This document shows, piece by piece, positions 8,893-18,776 of a stretch of DNA of 64,000 nucleotides (position 1 is its first letter; every line of letters begins with the position of its first letter). A program made the translations under genes and the position numbers. The notes below the pieces were generated by a model. The model worked only from the letters and a program-made list of their open reading frames with translations, was not told the DNA's origin and ran no database searches. Source of the DNA: Balneolaceae bacterium (GTDB lineage: Bacteria; Bacteroidota; Rhodothermia; Balneolales; Balneolaceae); the NCBI GenBank assembly GCA_017640605.1, contig JAEPQH010000003.1:1-64000 (forward strand). Reading direction: 5' to 3'.

Positions 8893-10392
8893 CTATTGCT
8901 TAAAATTTAATCGGTTAATGAGCAGGTCTTCAATCAAATCCACAACATTACTGCTCCCATCCATAAACCTCATATCAATACTAATGTAGGTGGTATTTCC
9001 TTCGGCATTTTCGATAGCAATTGCTTCGTCGCCAACATAATCCTGATTCGCCCCAATCAACGTTGTAGCCTTAAAATCAATAGTATATAGTAAAGTTGAG
9101 CCTGCGCTCGGTTTTAACGGATAATTTCCAACAATACGCTGGCTGATTGTTAAAGGACTTAATCCTGAACCATCTGCGGGTACAATGTCGGTATTTCCGT
9201 TTATAAGAAAATTGGTTTGAATACCATTAAGCACGCCAATAGAGTCAACAGGCAGGAAATTGAAAATCTCATCATTTTGATCGATCCCTTTCATCGGGAT
9301 GTTCACAAACATTGTTCCGTTATTATCAAAAAACTCGGATGTGATGTCCAATGCGTAGGTAATATTTCTGTTGATGTCGTTCGATACCCAATAAATGTGA
9401 TCCCATTGTGCTAACGTTTTCTTTAAAGTAGGATCGATAACCGCAGGAAATGCTTCGGATAACGGCACTTGGCCTTGCGCAATTTCGCCATCATTTATAA
9501 TCCACTCGTCGGGTGTAATTCCGGATTGTGCTAATAAATTTTTATGAAAAGCTGCTACAGTTTCTGAATCTGATCCTGCAAAGTCGTTGAGTAATAAAAC
9601 ATTAGATTTTTTTTGTTTCAGAAACCAGCTAACTGTATCGGTAACACTTACAGCGCCGGCATTATCTACGGTACGAACATAAAATGTATTTGAGCTACCT
9701 ACTTGAATTCCGGGAATAGTTAAGCCTGGTAAGGTTGTGTAACTACGCCCTTGAAAAACCTCCGCTTCCGCCGGTCCTTCATTTGTGTTATCTACTTGTA
9801 AACTAATAAAAAGTCTGTTTTCGCCTTCAGGAATTGGAATTGAATACCATCCAGATGTGGTATCATTAACGGCAATTTCTGTGCGACTGATATTGCCTAA
9901 GCCATCAGGATCGTTGATTGTCCAACCAAAACTAGCAATAGCAAACATAGTATCGGCTGGTAATTCTGTAGTGCTTAGTGCCACTTCAGGAGCTGAATTT
10001 ACAATCGGATATACGAGCCGGGCACCGTTTTCATCTCTGGCACCGTCATTATCAATAGCTCGAATTTTAAACAATACATTACTTTCTGATTGTCCTTCTT
10101 CGATTGGTAAAATAAAGGTAGAATCTGTTTTAGTAGTAAAGCTCCAGGCACCTTCGGATGTATCATTAATCGCATACTCGTATCCAACGATGTAGCCATC
10201 TTGGTCGGTTCCCCACCACGAAATATTAATTTGGCTGGATAACCTGAAATCTCCCTCTCTGTTAATTTTTTCCACCGTCAGAAATGTACTTGGCGGATTA
10301 TTTTCTAAAAAATCGCCGGTCGGAGCAGTCTCACATACTGTCATAAACAGCAGTAGTCCGGCAGCGATACATATTGATTTAAAGATTTTCAA
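8893..10392 (-). CDS. Predicted secreted lipoprotein with fibronectin-like modules
   Basis: 499 residues. The N-terminus has a hydrophobic segment ending in FMTVC-ETAPTGD; the Cys at 20 could be lipidated although the lipobox is weak (MTV before Cys). After that come Ig/Fn3-like modules (SSQINISWWGTDQDGYIVGYEYAIND and a second module near 150-250), then an alpha/beta region (KSNVLLLNDFAGSD onward) that resembles a Rossmann-like or glutamine-amidotransferase-like fold. No catalytic motif was recognised. Located between a terminator-like hairpin and the TonB receptor, it is probably the first gene of the 10392-to-2424 unit. Confidence 0.7.
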   Translation of the reverse strand: MKIFKSICIAAGLLLFMTVCETAPTGDFLENNPPSTFLTVEKINREGDFRLSSQINISWWGTDQDGYIVGYEYAINDTSEGAWSFTTKTDSTFILPIEEGQSESNVLFKIRAIDNDGARDENGARLVYPIVNSAPEVALSTTELPADTMFAIASFGWTINDPDGLGNISRTEIAVNDTTSGWYSIPIPEGENRLFISLQVDNTNEGPAEAEVFQGRSYTTLPGLTIPGIQVGSSNTFYVRTVDNAGAVSVTDTVSWFLKQKKSNVLLLNDFAGSDSETVAAFHKNLLAQSGITPDEWIINDGEIAQGQVPLSEAFPAVIDPTLKKTLAQWDHIYWVSNDINRNITYALDITSEFFDNNGTMFVNIPMKGIDQNDEIFNFLPVDSIGVLNGIQTNFLINGNTDIVPADGSGLSPLTISQRIVGNYPLKPSAGSTLLYTIDFKATTLIGANQDYVGDEAIAIENAEGNTTYISIDMRFMDGSSNVVDLIEDLLINRLNFKQ

Positions 10393-10403
10393 CAGAATAT
10401 AAA

Positions 10404-10437
10404 TTAAAAAAGCAGATCGGAGTTTCCTCCGATCTGC
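10404..10437 (-). terminator. Rho-independent terminator after the T9SS cargo gene
   Basis: On the minus strand a perfect 11-bp stem, gcagatcggag paired with ctccgatctgc around a 4-base loop (10412-10437), is followed by a run of seven T. It lies just past the stop of the gene ending at 10448 and 12 bp before the next start, so it separates the two T9SS cargo genes from the downstream lipoprotein/TonB unit or lowers readthrough into it. Confidence 0.85.
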
Positions 10438-10447
10438 AATGATCTGA

Positions 10448-13400
10448 TTATTTAATAAGCATCATTTTGCGGGTACTTACAAAAGAACCTGCTTCGATAC
10501 GATAAATGTACATACCACTTGCAAGAGCACTAGCGTCGAATTTAACGCTGTGATTTGCAGCCTGTAGTTGCTCACCATTTATCAAAGTAGCAACCTTTCT
10601 ACCTAACATATCATACACAGTAAGTGTTACTTTGCTTGTTTGTGGCAATGCAAAGTTAATGTTTGTAGATGGGTTGAATGGGTTCGGATAGTTTTGCTCT
10701 AAAGCAAAATTAGTTGGAACACCATTTACAATTTCATCAGAGGTTATTACGCCTCGTGTAAGTGTTAGCGAACGGTAAATTGGAGCAAAATCATCGCCAA
10801 AGTTGCCGTAGCTTCCATGCACCATTAAGGTGTCGGATCCATCGCTTACCAATACATTCCATACAAAGTTTGCTGACTCACCAACTGCTAGTCCGGCATC
10901 AGCTAATAAGGCGTCAACCGCCTCACCTGGGATGGTAATCATGGCATCTTCGCCGTTAGTGTTAGACGGTAACTCAACAACTACAGCTGAGGTATCAGCA
11001 GCATACAATACCCATGCGTAAGTCACATCATCGCCGTCAAAATCAGTAGTTCCAGTCCAGGAAACTTCTACATCACCAGTAACTTCAATCGATGCACCAT
11101 CTTCTGGAGATACTAAACTGAAATCCAGTACAGGAGTAAAGATGTTATCATCTTCTACAATGAAATCGTTTACATCTCTTGGATGGAATTTAGGAACTCC
11201 GAATGAAGCCGCTACAATTGCATAAGCATCCATGGTTTTGTTCAATCGGATACTATGGTTGATATCAAAAGGAACACCAACGCTACCAACCTGTGCATCC
11301 GAACGAATATCTTCGTTGAACTGTGCGCCATCTGCAGAATCTGCATCAACATTTTTTACAGTGTATTCGCCAAAGATTCCACGTTCTGTAACTTGCACGT
11401 CTTCAAATTTAACAACCATTCCTTCGTATGGTTCAATCTCACCATCGATGGTCCATGCAGGGATACTATCGGTATGAATTACCGGAATAACTGCATCTAA
11501 GTCGTTACCTGAAGTACCGGTTGTAAATTCAACATTTACTAATTGAGTAAGTGTTAATGAGTTCGAAGCTACATCCGCTTCAATTACTTCACCAGCAGTG
11601 ATGGTAATTTCATCGCCACGATTTAGAGCACTTGTTTCGGAAGTTTGCTCGAGGAAAATACCTCCCCATGCATTTGGAGAATCCTGAAGTACAATCACAC
11701 CATCGTTGGCATCAGATACAATAGTACCTGTGATATTCATCTCACGAACACCTGCACCGGCTAGCGGGCTTGGGCCTGGTCGACCATCACCAGTTTCTTG
11801 TAACAGAGAAATTGTATTAATAGCGCCATCCTGAACGAAGTAACTGTAGTTACCTGCAAGCGGGCCTCTACCTGTTAAGTCATCACTGTCGGTTGCAATC
11901 ATAAAGAATGTTACCGCAGTAAAGTTTGGTTGAGCAGGAATAGTAGCTGAGTAAACATCGCCGTTTGCAGTCATTGCAAGCGTATCTGATACACCAGCAG
12001 CAGTGTAAACTAAGTCAACACCTGTTACAGTTTTACCTTCAACGCCAACTACAGTAGCGGATACTGTTACAGCGTCAGATGAAGTAACAGAAGAATCTGA
12101 CTGCATTACATTTGAAAATACTGGAGGTAATCCAAGTACTTCAACGTCGTTTGGCCATGAGAAGGTAGCACCGCCACCAAGATCTTGTCCATCAACGAAA
12201 CGAACTTCGTTCAACCAAACAACACCATCTTCAAATGGGTTAATGCTAAATGCTTGCGAACCTGCGGCAACGTTTCCATCCGGATTATCACCTACTAGAT
12301 TTACGAAACCACTTAAGTTTACAACCGCACCCGGTGCTGGTGGTACATACTCTCCGTCTTCAGCTCTTCGATAGTTAAATGTTGGGATGTATGCAGGTCG
12401 ATCATTTCTGTAGCGAAGTGAAGTATCGTATACATAAATTCGAGAGTTGTTCTCGGTAATTGCCCAATTTGGTCGATCGCCGGTAGATACGTTAGAAACA
12501 ACAGCGTTGTTAATTTTCACATATGCACCGTTGTACTCGCCATAGTTAGCAATATTAATTTCGTGCGTACCATCAGGGTTTAACACATTGATTTCGGATG
12601 CAGAAACTTCCCATGGATTCAACAGGTCTGCATATCTAGAAAAATCTTCGTTATTTACGTTTCCTAACAAATCAACAGTTTCAACTGCGAATTGTGCGGT
12701 AGAATTGAAGAAGCCTAAGTCGCCGGTAAATGTAACTACATCACCACGAGTAAAACCTTCAACTAATTCATAATCGCTTTCCACGATTTGAATAGACATT
12801 CCTGCACGTCCCATACTTACAGCCGATGTATCGGTTATGAACATGTGTAAACGGCCAATGTCATCAGTTACTCCATCGTTGTCGGTATCATTTGGAGTAG
12901 CCAAACCAGAACTTCTTGGGTAGGATACAATTACAGCAGTAAATGTAACTTCTTCTCCAACTAATGGATGACCCGCAATAGCGTCTTGATCGAATACAGT
13001 GAGATTACGGTAAGTATTTGCATCTCTAAGCGTAAATGGGCCACCAACAGTGTGCGAACCAATTCCTGTAAAATCATCTTGATCTAATACAATCCACTCA
13101 GAATTAAATTCAGTTGTTCCGAAAGAACCCAGGGCAACATTGTTACCTGATTCCCAGAAAGCTTTTCTTACTAATGTATGGTTTTGTGTACCGTTTTCAA
13201 CACCGGCAACATCCCATCCACTTCCGGGATCGCCATCCCATGAACCTAACCAGTCAATTACTTCAAAAGTAGAACCTGCAGCTGTATCCCCTTTCACAAG
13301 AGCAAAGCCATCATCACCATTACTTAAAAATCGAAACTCATAATCTGCAAAAGCTCTTAAACCAGCTGAATCAGCATCAGGATGAGCAATTACATACACA

Positions 13401-13663
13401 TCGCCTGGAGCGATAAATGCGCCTTCCGGGAAATTATTCCAGAATTCGAATTCGCCGGCAGTCGATGGATCGTTACTTACATTCGGAAATGCCCAACCAT
13501 CCAAAAATACTGTATCTTGGGTTGGGTTGTAAATCTCCAAAGCCTTGTTTTGACTTGAACCTTCCACATACTGCGAAAAGAACAGTGTTTTTTCTTGCGC
13601 CTGCACTTGTGTTGATAATGCTACCAACATCAGTACAGATAAACATTGTATCAGTCTATTCAT
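10448..13663 (-). CDS. Large secreted protein with lamin-tail domain and T9SS type A sorting domain
   Basis: 1071 residues with a signal peptide (cleavage after TQVQAQ). Residues about 25-165 match a lamin-tail-type domain (LFFSQYVEGSSQNKALEIYN, then DGWAFPN). Several beta-sandwich/OB-like modules with Asp-rich loops follow. The last 80 or so residues are a T9SS type A C-terminal sorting domain: NYPNPFNPSTNINF, VYDMLGRKVATL, then ASGMYIYRIEAG and a basic end KMMLIK. Known T9SS cargo with this signal is exported to the cell surface and the domain removed. No nuclease motif is evident, although lamin-tail domains often accompany extracellular nucleases. Ends at a strong terminator. Confidence 0.88.
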   Translation of the reverse strand: MNRLIQCLSVLMLVALSTQVQAQEKTLFFSQYVEGSSQNKALEIYNPTQDTVFLDGWAFPNVSNDPSTAGEFEFWNNFPEGAFIAPGDVYVIAHPDADSAGLRAFADYEFRFLSNGDDGFALVKGDTAAGSTFEVIDWLGSWDGDPGSGWDVAGVENGTQNHTLVRKAFWESGNNVALGSFGTTEFNSEWIVLDQDDFTGIGSHTVGGPFTLRDANTYRNLTVFDQDAIAGHPLVGEEVTFTAVIVSYPRSSGLATPNDTDNDGVTDDIGRLHMFITDTSAVSMGRAGMSIQIVESDYELVEGFTRGDVVTFTGDLGFFNSTAQFAVETVDLLGNVNNEDFSRYADLLNPWEVSASEINVLNPDGTHEINIANYGEYNGAYVKINNAVVSNVSTGDRPNWAITENNSRIYVYDTSLRYRNDRPAYIPTFNYRRAEDGEYVPPAPGAVVNLSGFVNLVGDNPDGNVAAGSQAFSINPFEDGVVWLNEVRFVDGQDLGGGATFSWPNDVEVLGLPPVFSNVMQSDSSVTSSDAVTVSATVVGVEGKTVTGVDLVYTAAGVSDTLAMTANGDVYSATIPAQPNFTAVTFFMIATDSDDLTGRGPLAGNYSYFVQDGAINTISLLQETGDGRPGPSPLAGAGVREMNITGTIVSDANDGVIVLQDSPNAWGGIFLEQTSETSALNRGDEITITAGEVIEADVASNSLTLTQLVNVEFTTGTSGNDLDAVIPVIHTDSIPAWTIDGEIEPYEGMVVKFEDVQVTERGIFGEYTVKNVDADSADGAQFNEDIRSDAQVGSVGVPFDINHSIRLNKTMDAYAIVAASFGVPKFHPRDVNDFIVEDDNIFTPVLDFSLVSPEDGASIEVTGDVEVSWTGTTDFDGDDVTYAWVLYAADTSAVVVELPSNTNGEDAMITIPGEAVDALLADAGLAVGESANFVWNVLVSDGSDTLMVHGSYGNFGDDFAPIYRSLTLTRGVITSDEIVNGVPTNFALEQNYPNPFNPSTNINFALPQTSKVTLTVYDMLGRKVATLINGEQLQAANHSVKFDASALASGMYIYRIEAGSFVSTRKMMLIK

Positions 13664-13673
13664 ATTGATTGTT

Positions 13674-15881
13674 TTATTTAATGATTACGATTTTACCTGT
13701 TTGAACCTCTCCTGAAGCCAGATCCTTTACGGTGTACAGGTATAACCCCGTAGTTAGGATTTGATTGGCATTAGATTGTAGATCCCATGCATGCTCGCCA
13801 CCGGCAAGTACGCGCGGATCGTCGCTGAAATTGGAAAACCATCCAATATCACCGTTATATGTTTCCGAATCGTGAGTGAACTCCCCAACAATATCGCCTG
13901 CTACCGTGTAAATACGTACTTCGGCTTTGGCGGGGAGGTTGTAAAAATAAAGTTTGCGTTCGCTTTCCAGCGATCCATCCCAAGCTGCATTAACCCGATA
14001 TGGATTTGGGTAAACTCCTACCTGATATTCCTTAGCAGAACTGGTAAAATTTTCGTTTGCAGGCGTTCCCGGGAATACACGCACTGCATTAACATTTGGG
14101 CTGGTTTCTAATCCTTCGATCTCAAATTCATCACTACCACGATCGAAGGCTGTTACAGAAAGCTCGTATTGCCATCCACTTAATAAATCGCTGATTTCGA
14201 ATGCATAATGATAAACAGAGGTATCACCTTCAAACGTAACCGGTTCGTCGAGCTCAATCTCATCAAAACCTGTATTAAAACCTTTGTCATTTCCAGGCAA
14301 ATCAAACTCTCTGATCATTCGAGCTGTTGGGTTTAGATCATCACCCAGCTCAGACCTATACACTCTGTACCCTTCAAAATCCTGTTCGTTAGATACAGGA
14401 TCTACCGAATTTTCAGCCACTTTATCCCAATATACGATGGCTTTACCAGCTTCGAGCTCAATCCTGATTTTAGGATTATTGGGAGGTGTGGGAAATTGAT
14501 AACGCGTTAACTCACCATCGTTATTAGAATCTTCATCAGCATCAAGTTTCCCGTTCCCATTCTGATCTTCCCCCCTGAAAACTCTGTTAATCGACTCAAT
14601 AGTTCTGTAAAGCTCTGCTCTGGAGTCATCGGTATCTACACTCTTTCCTGCCTGACCTTGAAACTCATCCGGTTTCAATGCCGCTGAAAATGCATAATAC
14701 ACAGAAATTGTCTCTCCAGGAGCAACAGTTGGAAATGGACCGATAGATAACATCGAAATATAATTCCCATTTCCATTTTGCCCATCATTTCGAAGTTGCT
14801 CACGCACTTTCTCTCCGGCAATTACACTATCTAAGGGGAATTTAGTTGCCATACGCTCGTATCTTAATTGATCGTTCGTAGGGCGTAAATATAAACCGGT
14901 ACCTGCACTGAACAACCAATAACTCGGATCAACAAAGGGAACACGATATCCTGAATCTTGAAAAGTAGTAACTCCAGTGGCTTCATCTCTTACAGTATCG
15001 GGATTTGAGGGATGAAAAAACTCTCCGCGATATTCTGCACCAATTATAGACATGGCGCCATAAGTATTTATAGATGGATTATCAGGTGAGCCGGCATCAA
15101 ATACATAAGCAGTGTATAAGGAATCTAGGTAGCCTAATCCATTTTTATTAAAGAATTCGCCCCCAGTTTCGGTTGCAGTGTTCACGTTTCGAACAACTAA
15201 ATCGGCGTACATCCCAACAAATACACTATCCCAGGTTGCCGGCGAAGCATACTCTTCGGTTCTGTTGGTGATATCGTATCTGATTATGGTAAAATTCTCG
15301 GTGAAGGGGAATCCCCAGTTATAACTTTCGAGACGTACATCAGCATAAAGTGGGGTGTCGTGACTGTTGATTGGGGTGCCATTAATATCTCTTCTTCGAT
15401 CGGTAAAATTTGCGATAATATCCTGCTCTCCAACAGAGCGAAAATCAAAGAAATCTGAATTACGATCTGAACTTCTTCTTAGGATTTGCTCATCAGCTGT
15501 AAATTCAAAACCGGCTGCACCACGCGAATATCCTCCACTTGTAGTTACCGAGGCAGTAGATACACGAAGTGCCGCATTATTGTATTGAGCACCAATCCAA
15601 ATACCGCCTTCAAACAAATGCTCGGTACCCGTATCAATTGGGTAGCGCATACTTGGCCCACCTTCCGGGTTATTTCTAACGTCGGGTTTGCCGAGCGTAC
15701 CAAAATTAGTAATTGACAGCCCAAAAATTCCGGCGCTGGTTTCTTCTCTTTCAAATGGAGCTTGTGCGTAGGCTCCGCTTGTTGCTAATAATAGTACAAC
15801 AATAACTGATATATACTTCAAAAAAACAGGCTTTTTAATGAGCGTTAAAGATAGTGAGTTATAAACCTTAACCCAACCCAC
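13674..15881 (-). CDS. T9SS type A sorting-domain surface protein
   Basis: 735 residues. The N-terminus is long before the hydrophobic core (VFLKYISVIVVLLLATSGAYAQ); no second Met is present, so the true start may be the ATG given or a TTG about 60 bp inside. The central part holds beta-rich modules with a Ca-binding-like Asp/Asn loop (EDQNGNGKLDADEDSNND near 435-452, dockerin or EF-hand-like) and an Fn3-like segment (VYWDKVAENSVDPVSNEQDFEGYRVY). The last 85 residues are a T9SS sorting domain (VGVYPNPYRVNAAWDG to TGKIVIIK). It precedes the lamin-tail cargo gene by 10 bp, so both are probably made and exported together. Confidence 0.85.
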   Translation of the reverse strand: MGWVKVYNSLSLTLIKKPVFLKYISVIVVLLLATSGAYAQAPFEREETSAGIFGLSITNFGTLGKPDVRNNPEGGPSMRYPIDTGTEHLFEGGIWIGAQYNNAALRVSTASVTTSGGYSRGAAGFEFTADEQILRRSSDRNSDFFDFRSVGEQDIIANFTDRRRDINGTPINSHDTPLYADVRLESYNWGFPFTENFTIIRYDITNRTEEYASPATWDSVFVGMYADLVVRNVNTATETGGEFFNKNGLGYLDSLYTAYVFDAGSPDNPSINTYGAMSIIGAEYRGEFFHPSNPDTVRDEATGVTTFQDSGYRVPFVDPSYWLFSAGTGLYLRPTNDQLRYERMATKFPLDSVIAGEKVREQLRNDGQNGNGNYISMLSIGPFPTVAPGETISVYYAFSAALKPDEFQGQAGKSVDTDDSRAELYRTIESINRVFRGEDQNGNGKLDADEDSNNDGELTRYQFPTPPNNPKIRIELEAGKAIVYWDKVAENSVDPVSNEQDFEGYRVYRSELGDDLNPTARMIREFDLPGNDKGFNTGFDEIELDEPVTFEGDTSVYHYAFEISDLLSGWQYELSVTAFDRGSDEFEIEGLETSPNVNAVRVFPGTPANENFTSSAKEYQVGVYPNPYRVNAAWDGSLESERKLYFYNLPAKAEVRIYTVAGDIVGEFTHDSETYNGDIGWFSNFSDDPRVLAGGEHAWDLQSNANQILTTGLYLYTVKDLASGEVQTGKIVIIK

Positions 15882-15913
15882 GAGAGTTCATGTTTACACA
15901 AGCATAACATACA

Positions 15914-16591
15914 TCATTTTATGCGAGCGAAATAAAAGTCGACAATTTTCTGCTGATCAATTCCCAAGTAATACATGCTAAGTACAACCGTAAATATTAA
16001 CTGTAATTTATAAACACCAATCTTTCTGTACTTACGCGCTGATGTGATTACTTTAGACTTTAAAATAACAAAGGAACCGGACTTTTTCAGCGTCTTAACA
16101 AATTCCTGATCTTCCATAACCACAAGTTTTTCGTCAAAACCACCGGTTTTCTTAAACAAACTTTTACGTACAAACAGGCTTTGATCGCCAAACCTGAAGA
16201 AGTCAATATCAAATTTTGTGAACCATGCGTAGAATTTTAACGCCGGGTGATGATCATCAAACGAAAGTCTGCAACATCCGGCATCATAACCTTGCTTTAT
16301 TGCCTCTTGGATATCGGCCTGCCATGTTTTTGGCGGGTAGGTATCAGCATGTAGAAAATACAACACTTCGCCGGTTGCAGAATTTACCCCGGCATTCATT
16401 TGCTTGGCTCGACCTTTAGGAGCGTCAATTACAACCGCTCCCTTATTTATTGCAATTTCTTTTGTCTGATCAATACTCCCACCATCCACAATAATTAATT
16501 CAGTATCATGTACAGCAGTTTTTTTCACATACTCAATGAGACTTGCGATCCCTTCAGCCTCGTTAATTACCGGAATAATGACACTTATCAT
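15914..16591 (-). CDS. Small family 2 glycosyltransferase (TIGR04283 type)
   Basis: Cytoplasmic GT-A fold nucleotide-sugar transferase. The chosen start is the ATG at 16591 because it overlaps the stop of the upstream gene in an ATGA and begins directly at the strand MISVIIPVINEAEG; an upstream ATG at 16624 is possible but adds an unusual tail. Motifs: DGGSIDQT (nucleotide-binding) and LHADTYPP (DxD-like) followed by FRFGDQSLFV. TIGR04283/TIGR04282 pairs are labelled arsenosugar-biosynthesis glycosyltransferases, but no arsenic genes are seen here, so the acceptor is unknown. It is translationally coupled to the TIGR04282 gene. Confidence 0.85.
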   Translation of the reverse strand: MISVIIPVINEAEGIASLIEYVKKTAVHDTELIIVDGGSIDQTKEIAINKGAVVIDAPKGRAKQMNAGVNSATGEVLYFLHADTYPPKTWQADIQEAIKQGYDAGCCRLSFDDHHPALKFYAWFTKFDIDFFRFGDQSLFVRKSLFKKTGGFDEKLVVMEDQEFVKTLKKSGSFVILKSKVITSARKYRKIGVYKLQLIFTVVLSMYYLGIDQQKIVDFYFARIK

Positions 16592-17193
16592 AATTTTGGC
16601 AATCGATGCTTTACCTTTTTCCAATCTTCTTCGGTGTCCACATCACTTAATTCTTCCAATAATTTGTACGACAATTCCTTTTTTTCTGCGGCATCCAATG
16701 TTTGCTTTGCAACATCCGATGTACTCCAAGCAATGGCATTAAACAATTCGGGTACAAACTGCCTCATACCTAATAAATAGTAGCCTCCATCTTTTGCCGG
16801 GCCTAAAACTACATCAGTGCTTCTCAGTACTTCGAAGGCTTCATTTAAATGTTCAGGTTTTAGTTCCGCACAATCGCTTCCTATAATCACTACAGCATCT
16901 GCTTGGTTTTCCCGAAAGGTGGACTCGAAGGCATAGCTCATCTTCTTTCCCAAATCTTTACCCTGCTGTTTCTTTTTGAAGTAATTGCCGATATTCCAGA
17001 GGTCGTTTGCTTCCGGTTCAGATGAATACCAAACACTTTTCTGTACATCTAGCTCATCCACAACTTGTTTCGTGTAGCTAAGCAATTGTAGATACGCTTT
17101 TAAAGCTGCCTCATCACCAATACTTGCTGCCAATCGGGTTTTTGCCCTACCAAGCACAGGATTTTTAACAAAAATGATCAGATCACGATTCAT
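16588..17193 (-). CDS. TIGR04282-type glycosyltransferase (DUF2064)
   Basis: 201 residues with a nucleotidyl/glycosyltransferase GT-A fold. It starts MNRDLIIFVKNPVLGRAKTR, the usual entry of the family, with the nucleotide-binding KTRLA, then VVIIGSDCAELKPEHL and GPAKDGGYYLLGM, all family signatures. It works with the coupled TIGR04283 partner downstream (ATGA overlap at 16588-16591). The two are found together in many phyla, often near arsenosugar or sugar-lipid genes; here they precede T9SS cargo, so a role in modifying a surface glycan is possible but only inferred. Confidence 0.85.
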   Translation of the reverse strand: MNRDLIIFVKNPVLGRAKTRLAASIGDEAALKAYLQLLSYTKQVVDELDVQKSVWYSSEPEANDLWNIGNYFKKKQQGKDLGKKMSYAFESTFRENQADAVVIIGSDCAELKPEHLNEAFEVLRSTDVVLGPAKDGGYYLLGMRQFVPELFNAIAWSTSDVAKQTLDAAEKKELSYKLLEELSDVDTEEDWKKVKHRLPKL

Positions 17194-17268
17194 AAATCAA
17201 GTTATTTGGAACTAAATGCGCCTCATTTGATATAAGACATTGAAAAATAACATAAAACAAACCCAATT

Positions 17269-17736
17269 ATGAAGATTTTAAAACAAACACTTTCGTTATT
17301 TACAATTCTTGCTATCTCGAGTTTTTTTAGTTTGACTTACGCTCAAACCGACGGAAAAGACACCGGATTAGGAGTGATGTTAGGTGAACCAACGGGTATT
17401 GCTTTGAAACTCTGGAAAAATAACAGTACAGCTTACAGTTTTGGATTAGCTTGGAGCCTAGAAGGTAACGATGCAGTTTATGCTCATGCCGATCATTTAT
17501 GGCATACACCTTTAGATACAGACACTGAAAATTTTGCTTTTTCTTATGGTTTAGGTGTTCGTACAATTTTTAGTGATAACGACACAGAGTTTGGCGCGCG
17601 TGTTCCTCTTGGACTTAACTTCTATCCGAATAACGCACCCATCGACATTTTTGTAGAAATTGCGCCTACTATTAACCTAATCCCGAACACTGATGGAGAT
17701 GTTTCCGGTGTATTTGGTGCACGATTTTACTTCTAA
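17269..17736 (+). CDS. Small outer-membrane beta-barrel protein (DUF3996-like)
   Basis: 155 residues with a clear signal peptide (SLTYAQ cut). The mature part is beta-strand rich: GLGVMLGEPTGIALKLW at the start, which resembles DUF3996 small barrels, then alternating hydrophobic strands to a C-terminal aromatic (VFGARFYF) typical of outer-membrane barrels. No function is known for the family. It is the only plus-strand gene in this part and lies divergent from the glycosyltransferase pair, with 75 bp between starts. Confidence 0.75.
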   Translation: MKILKQTLSLFTILAISSFFSLTYAQTDGKDTGLGVMLGEPTGIALKLWKNNSTAYSFGLAWSLEGNDAVYAHADHLWHTPLDTDTENFAFSYGLGVRTIFSDNDTEFGARVPLGLNFYPNNAPIDIFVEIAPTINLIPNTDGDVSGVFGARFYF

Positions 17737-17748
17737 TGTAAACCTACT

Positions 17749-18606
17749 TTAAAGTAAAATGCTTTGCCCTTCTTTGGCAAAGCTCACAGACTCAAAGTGC
17801 TCGCTATGCGACGCTTTGATTTGTCTGTCTAGATTATTCAGATAATCATCGTTACTGTCGGGGTCGTGATGGGTAAGCACGAGATGCTTAATATTACACC
17901 CGGCAGTTACTTCAAGCACTTTTTCATAGGATGAGTGTCCCCAACCTTCCCTTTCTTTATACTGTTCGTTATCGAATTGAGCATCGTGAATTAATACATC
18001 AGCTCCATCTACAAAAGATTTAAACTCTCGAATAAATGCCTTGGAAGATTCCGAGTTATCGTGTGGCAATTCATTATCTGGGGCAATAATGATGGTTTTA
18101 CCATGTAATTTGAATCGATAAATCGCTGTTTGCACTGTATGCTTGGCCCACATATAATCAACGGAATACCCATCAAGGTTTAATTTTCCGGGATGGAAAG
18201 TCTCACAATCCATATCTGCATCCAACATATCCATCGTAACCGGAAAGAAGGTATTTGACATGTGGCCTTGCAGTATTTCCTTACAACCGGAACTATCCTG
18301 CGGGGGTAAATACACGCGAAACCAAGAATTTTCTTTATAGAATGGTTTAAAGAATGGAAATCCTTGTAAGTGATCCCAATGTGGATGAGTGATGAAAATA
18401 CGACCACTAATTCGGCGCGACCCATTTAATAAGTGATTACCAAGATTGCGGATACCTGTCCCACAATCGATAATAAGTAACTCATCCAACGAATCTGCTT
18501 CAATTTGAAAACATGTGGTATTTCCACCAAAGAGCATGTTTTCTGAGTTCGCGCAAGGAGTTGAACCCCGAACACCCCAAAATTTTATGTTAACTGATTC
18601 CGCCAC
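17749..18606 (-). CDS. MBL-fold metallo-hydrolase
   Basis: Metallo-beta-lactamase fold hydrolase of the phosphodiesterase-like branch, 285 residues. Start NIKFWGVRGSTPC is typical of this group. Metal-site motif THPHWDHLQG gives HxHxDH; further ligands are APDNE (about 155-160), HDAQF and LTHHDPDSND. The site appears complete for two metals, with Pro in place of the commoner Thr inside HxH. Likely substrates are cyclic nucleotides or phosphodiesters, but this is not certain. No signal peptide. It converges with the small barrel gene, leaving 12 bp between stops. Confidence 0.85.
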   Translation of the reverse strand: MAESVNIKFWGVRGSTPCANSENMLFGGNTTCFQIEADSLDELLIIDCGTGIRNLGNHLLNGSRRISGRIFITHPHWDHLQGFPFFKPFYKENSWFRVYLPPQDSSGCKEILQGHMSNTFFPVTMDMLDADMDCETFHPGKLNLDGYSVDYMWAKHTVQTAIYRFKLHGKTIIIAPDNELPHDNSESSKAFIREFKSFVDGADVLIHDAQFDNEQYKEREGWGHSSYEKVLEVTAGCNIKHLVLTHHDPDSNDDYLNNLDRQIKASHSEHFESVSFAKEGQSILL

Positions 18607-18776
18607 TAATGCATGTGTTATTTAATGGTCATAGCCGGATCGTCAAAATGAGCATCTTTTAATAAAAGAAAAAATTATGACGTTCTAATGCTAACTGATA
18701 TTCTACCAAAAATCAGAACCAATCAGACGAGAAGTAAGAAAGAGCCGCTTTTACTTTTTTACCCTATCTCGCGGCG

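Noticed and set aside
17194-17268. Bacteroidota TTTG-N-TAnnTTTG promoters between the divergent genes
   Set aside because: TTTG is present but no matching -7 element with correct spacing could be fixed on either strand.
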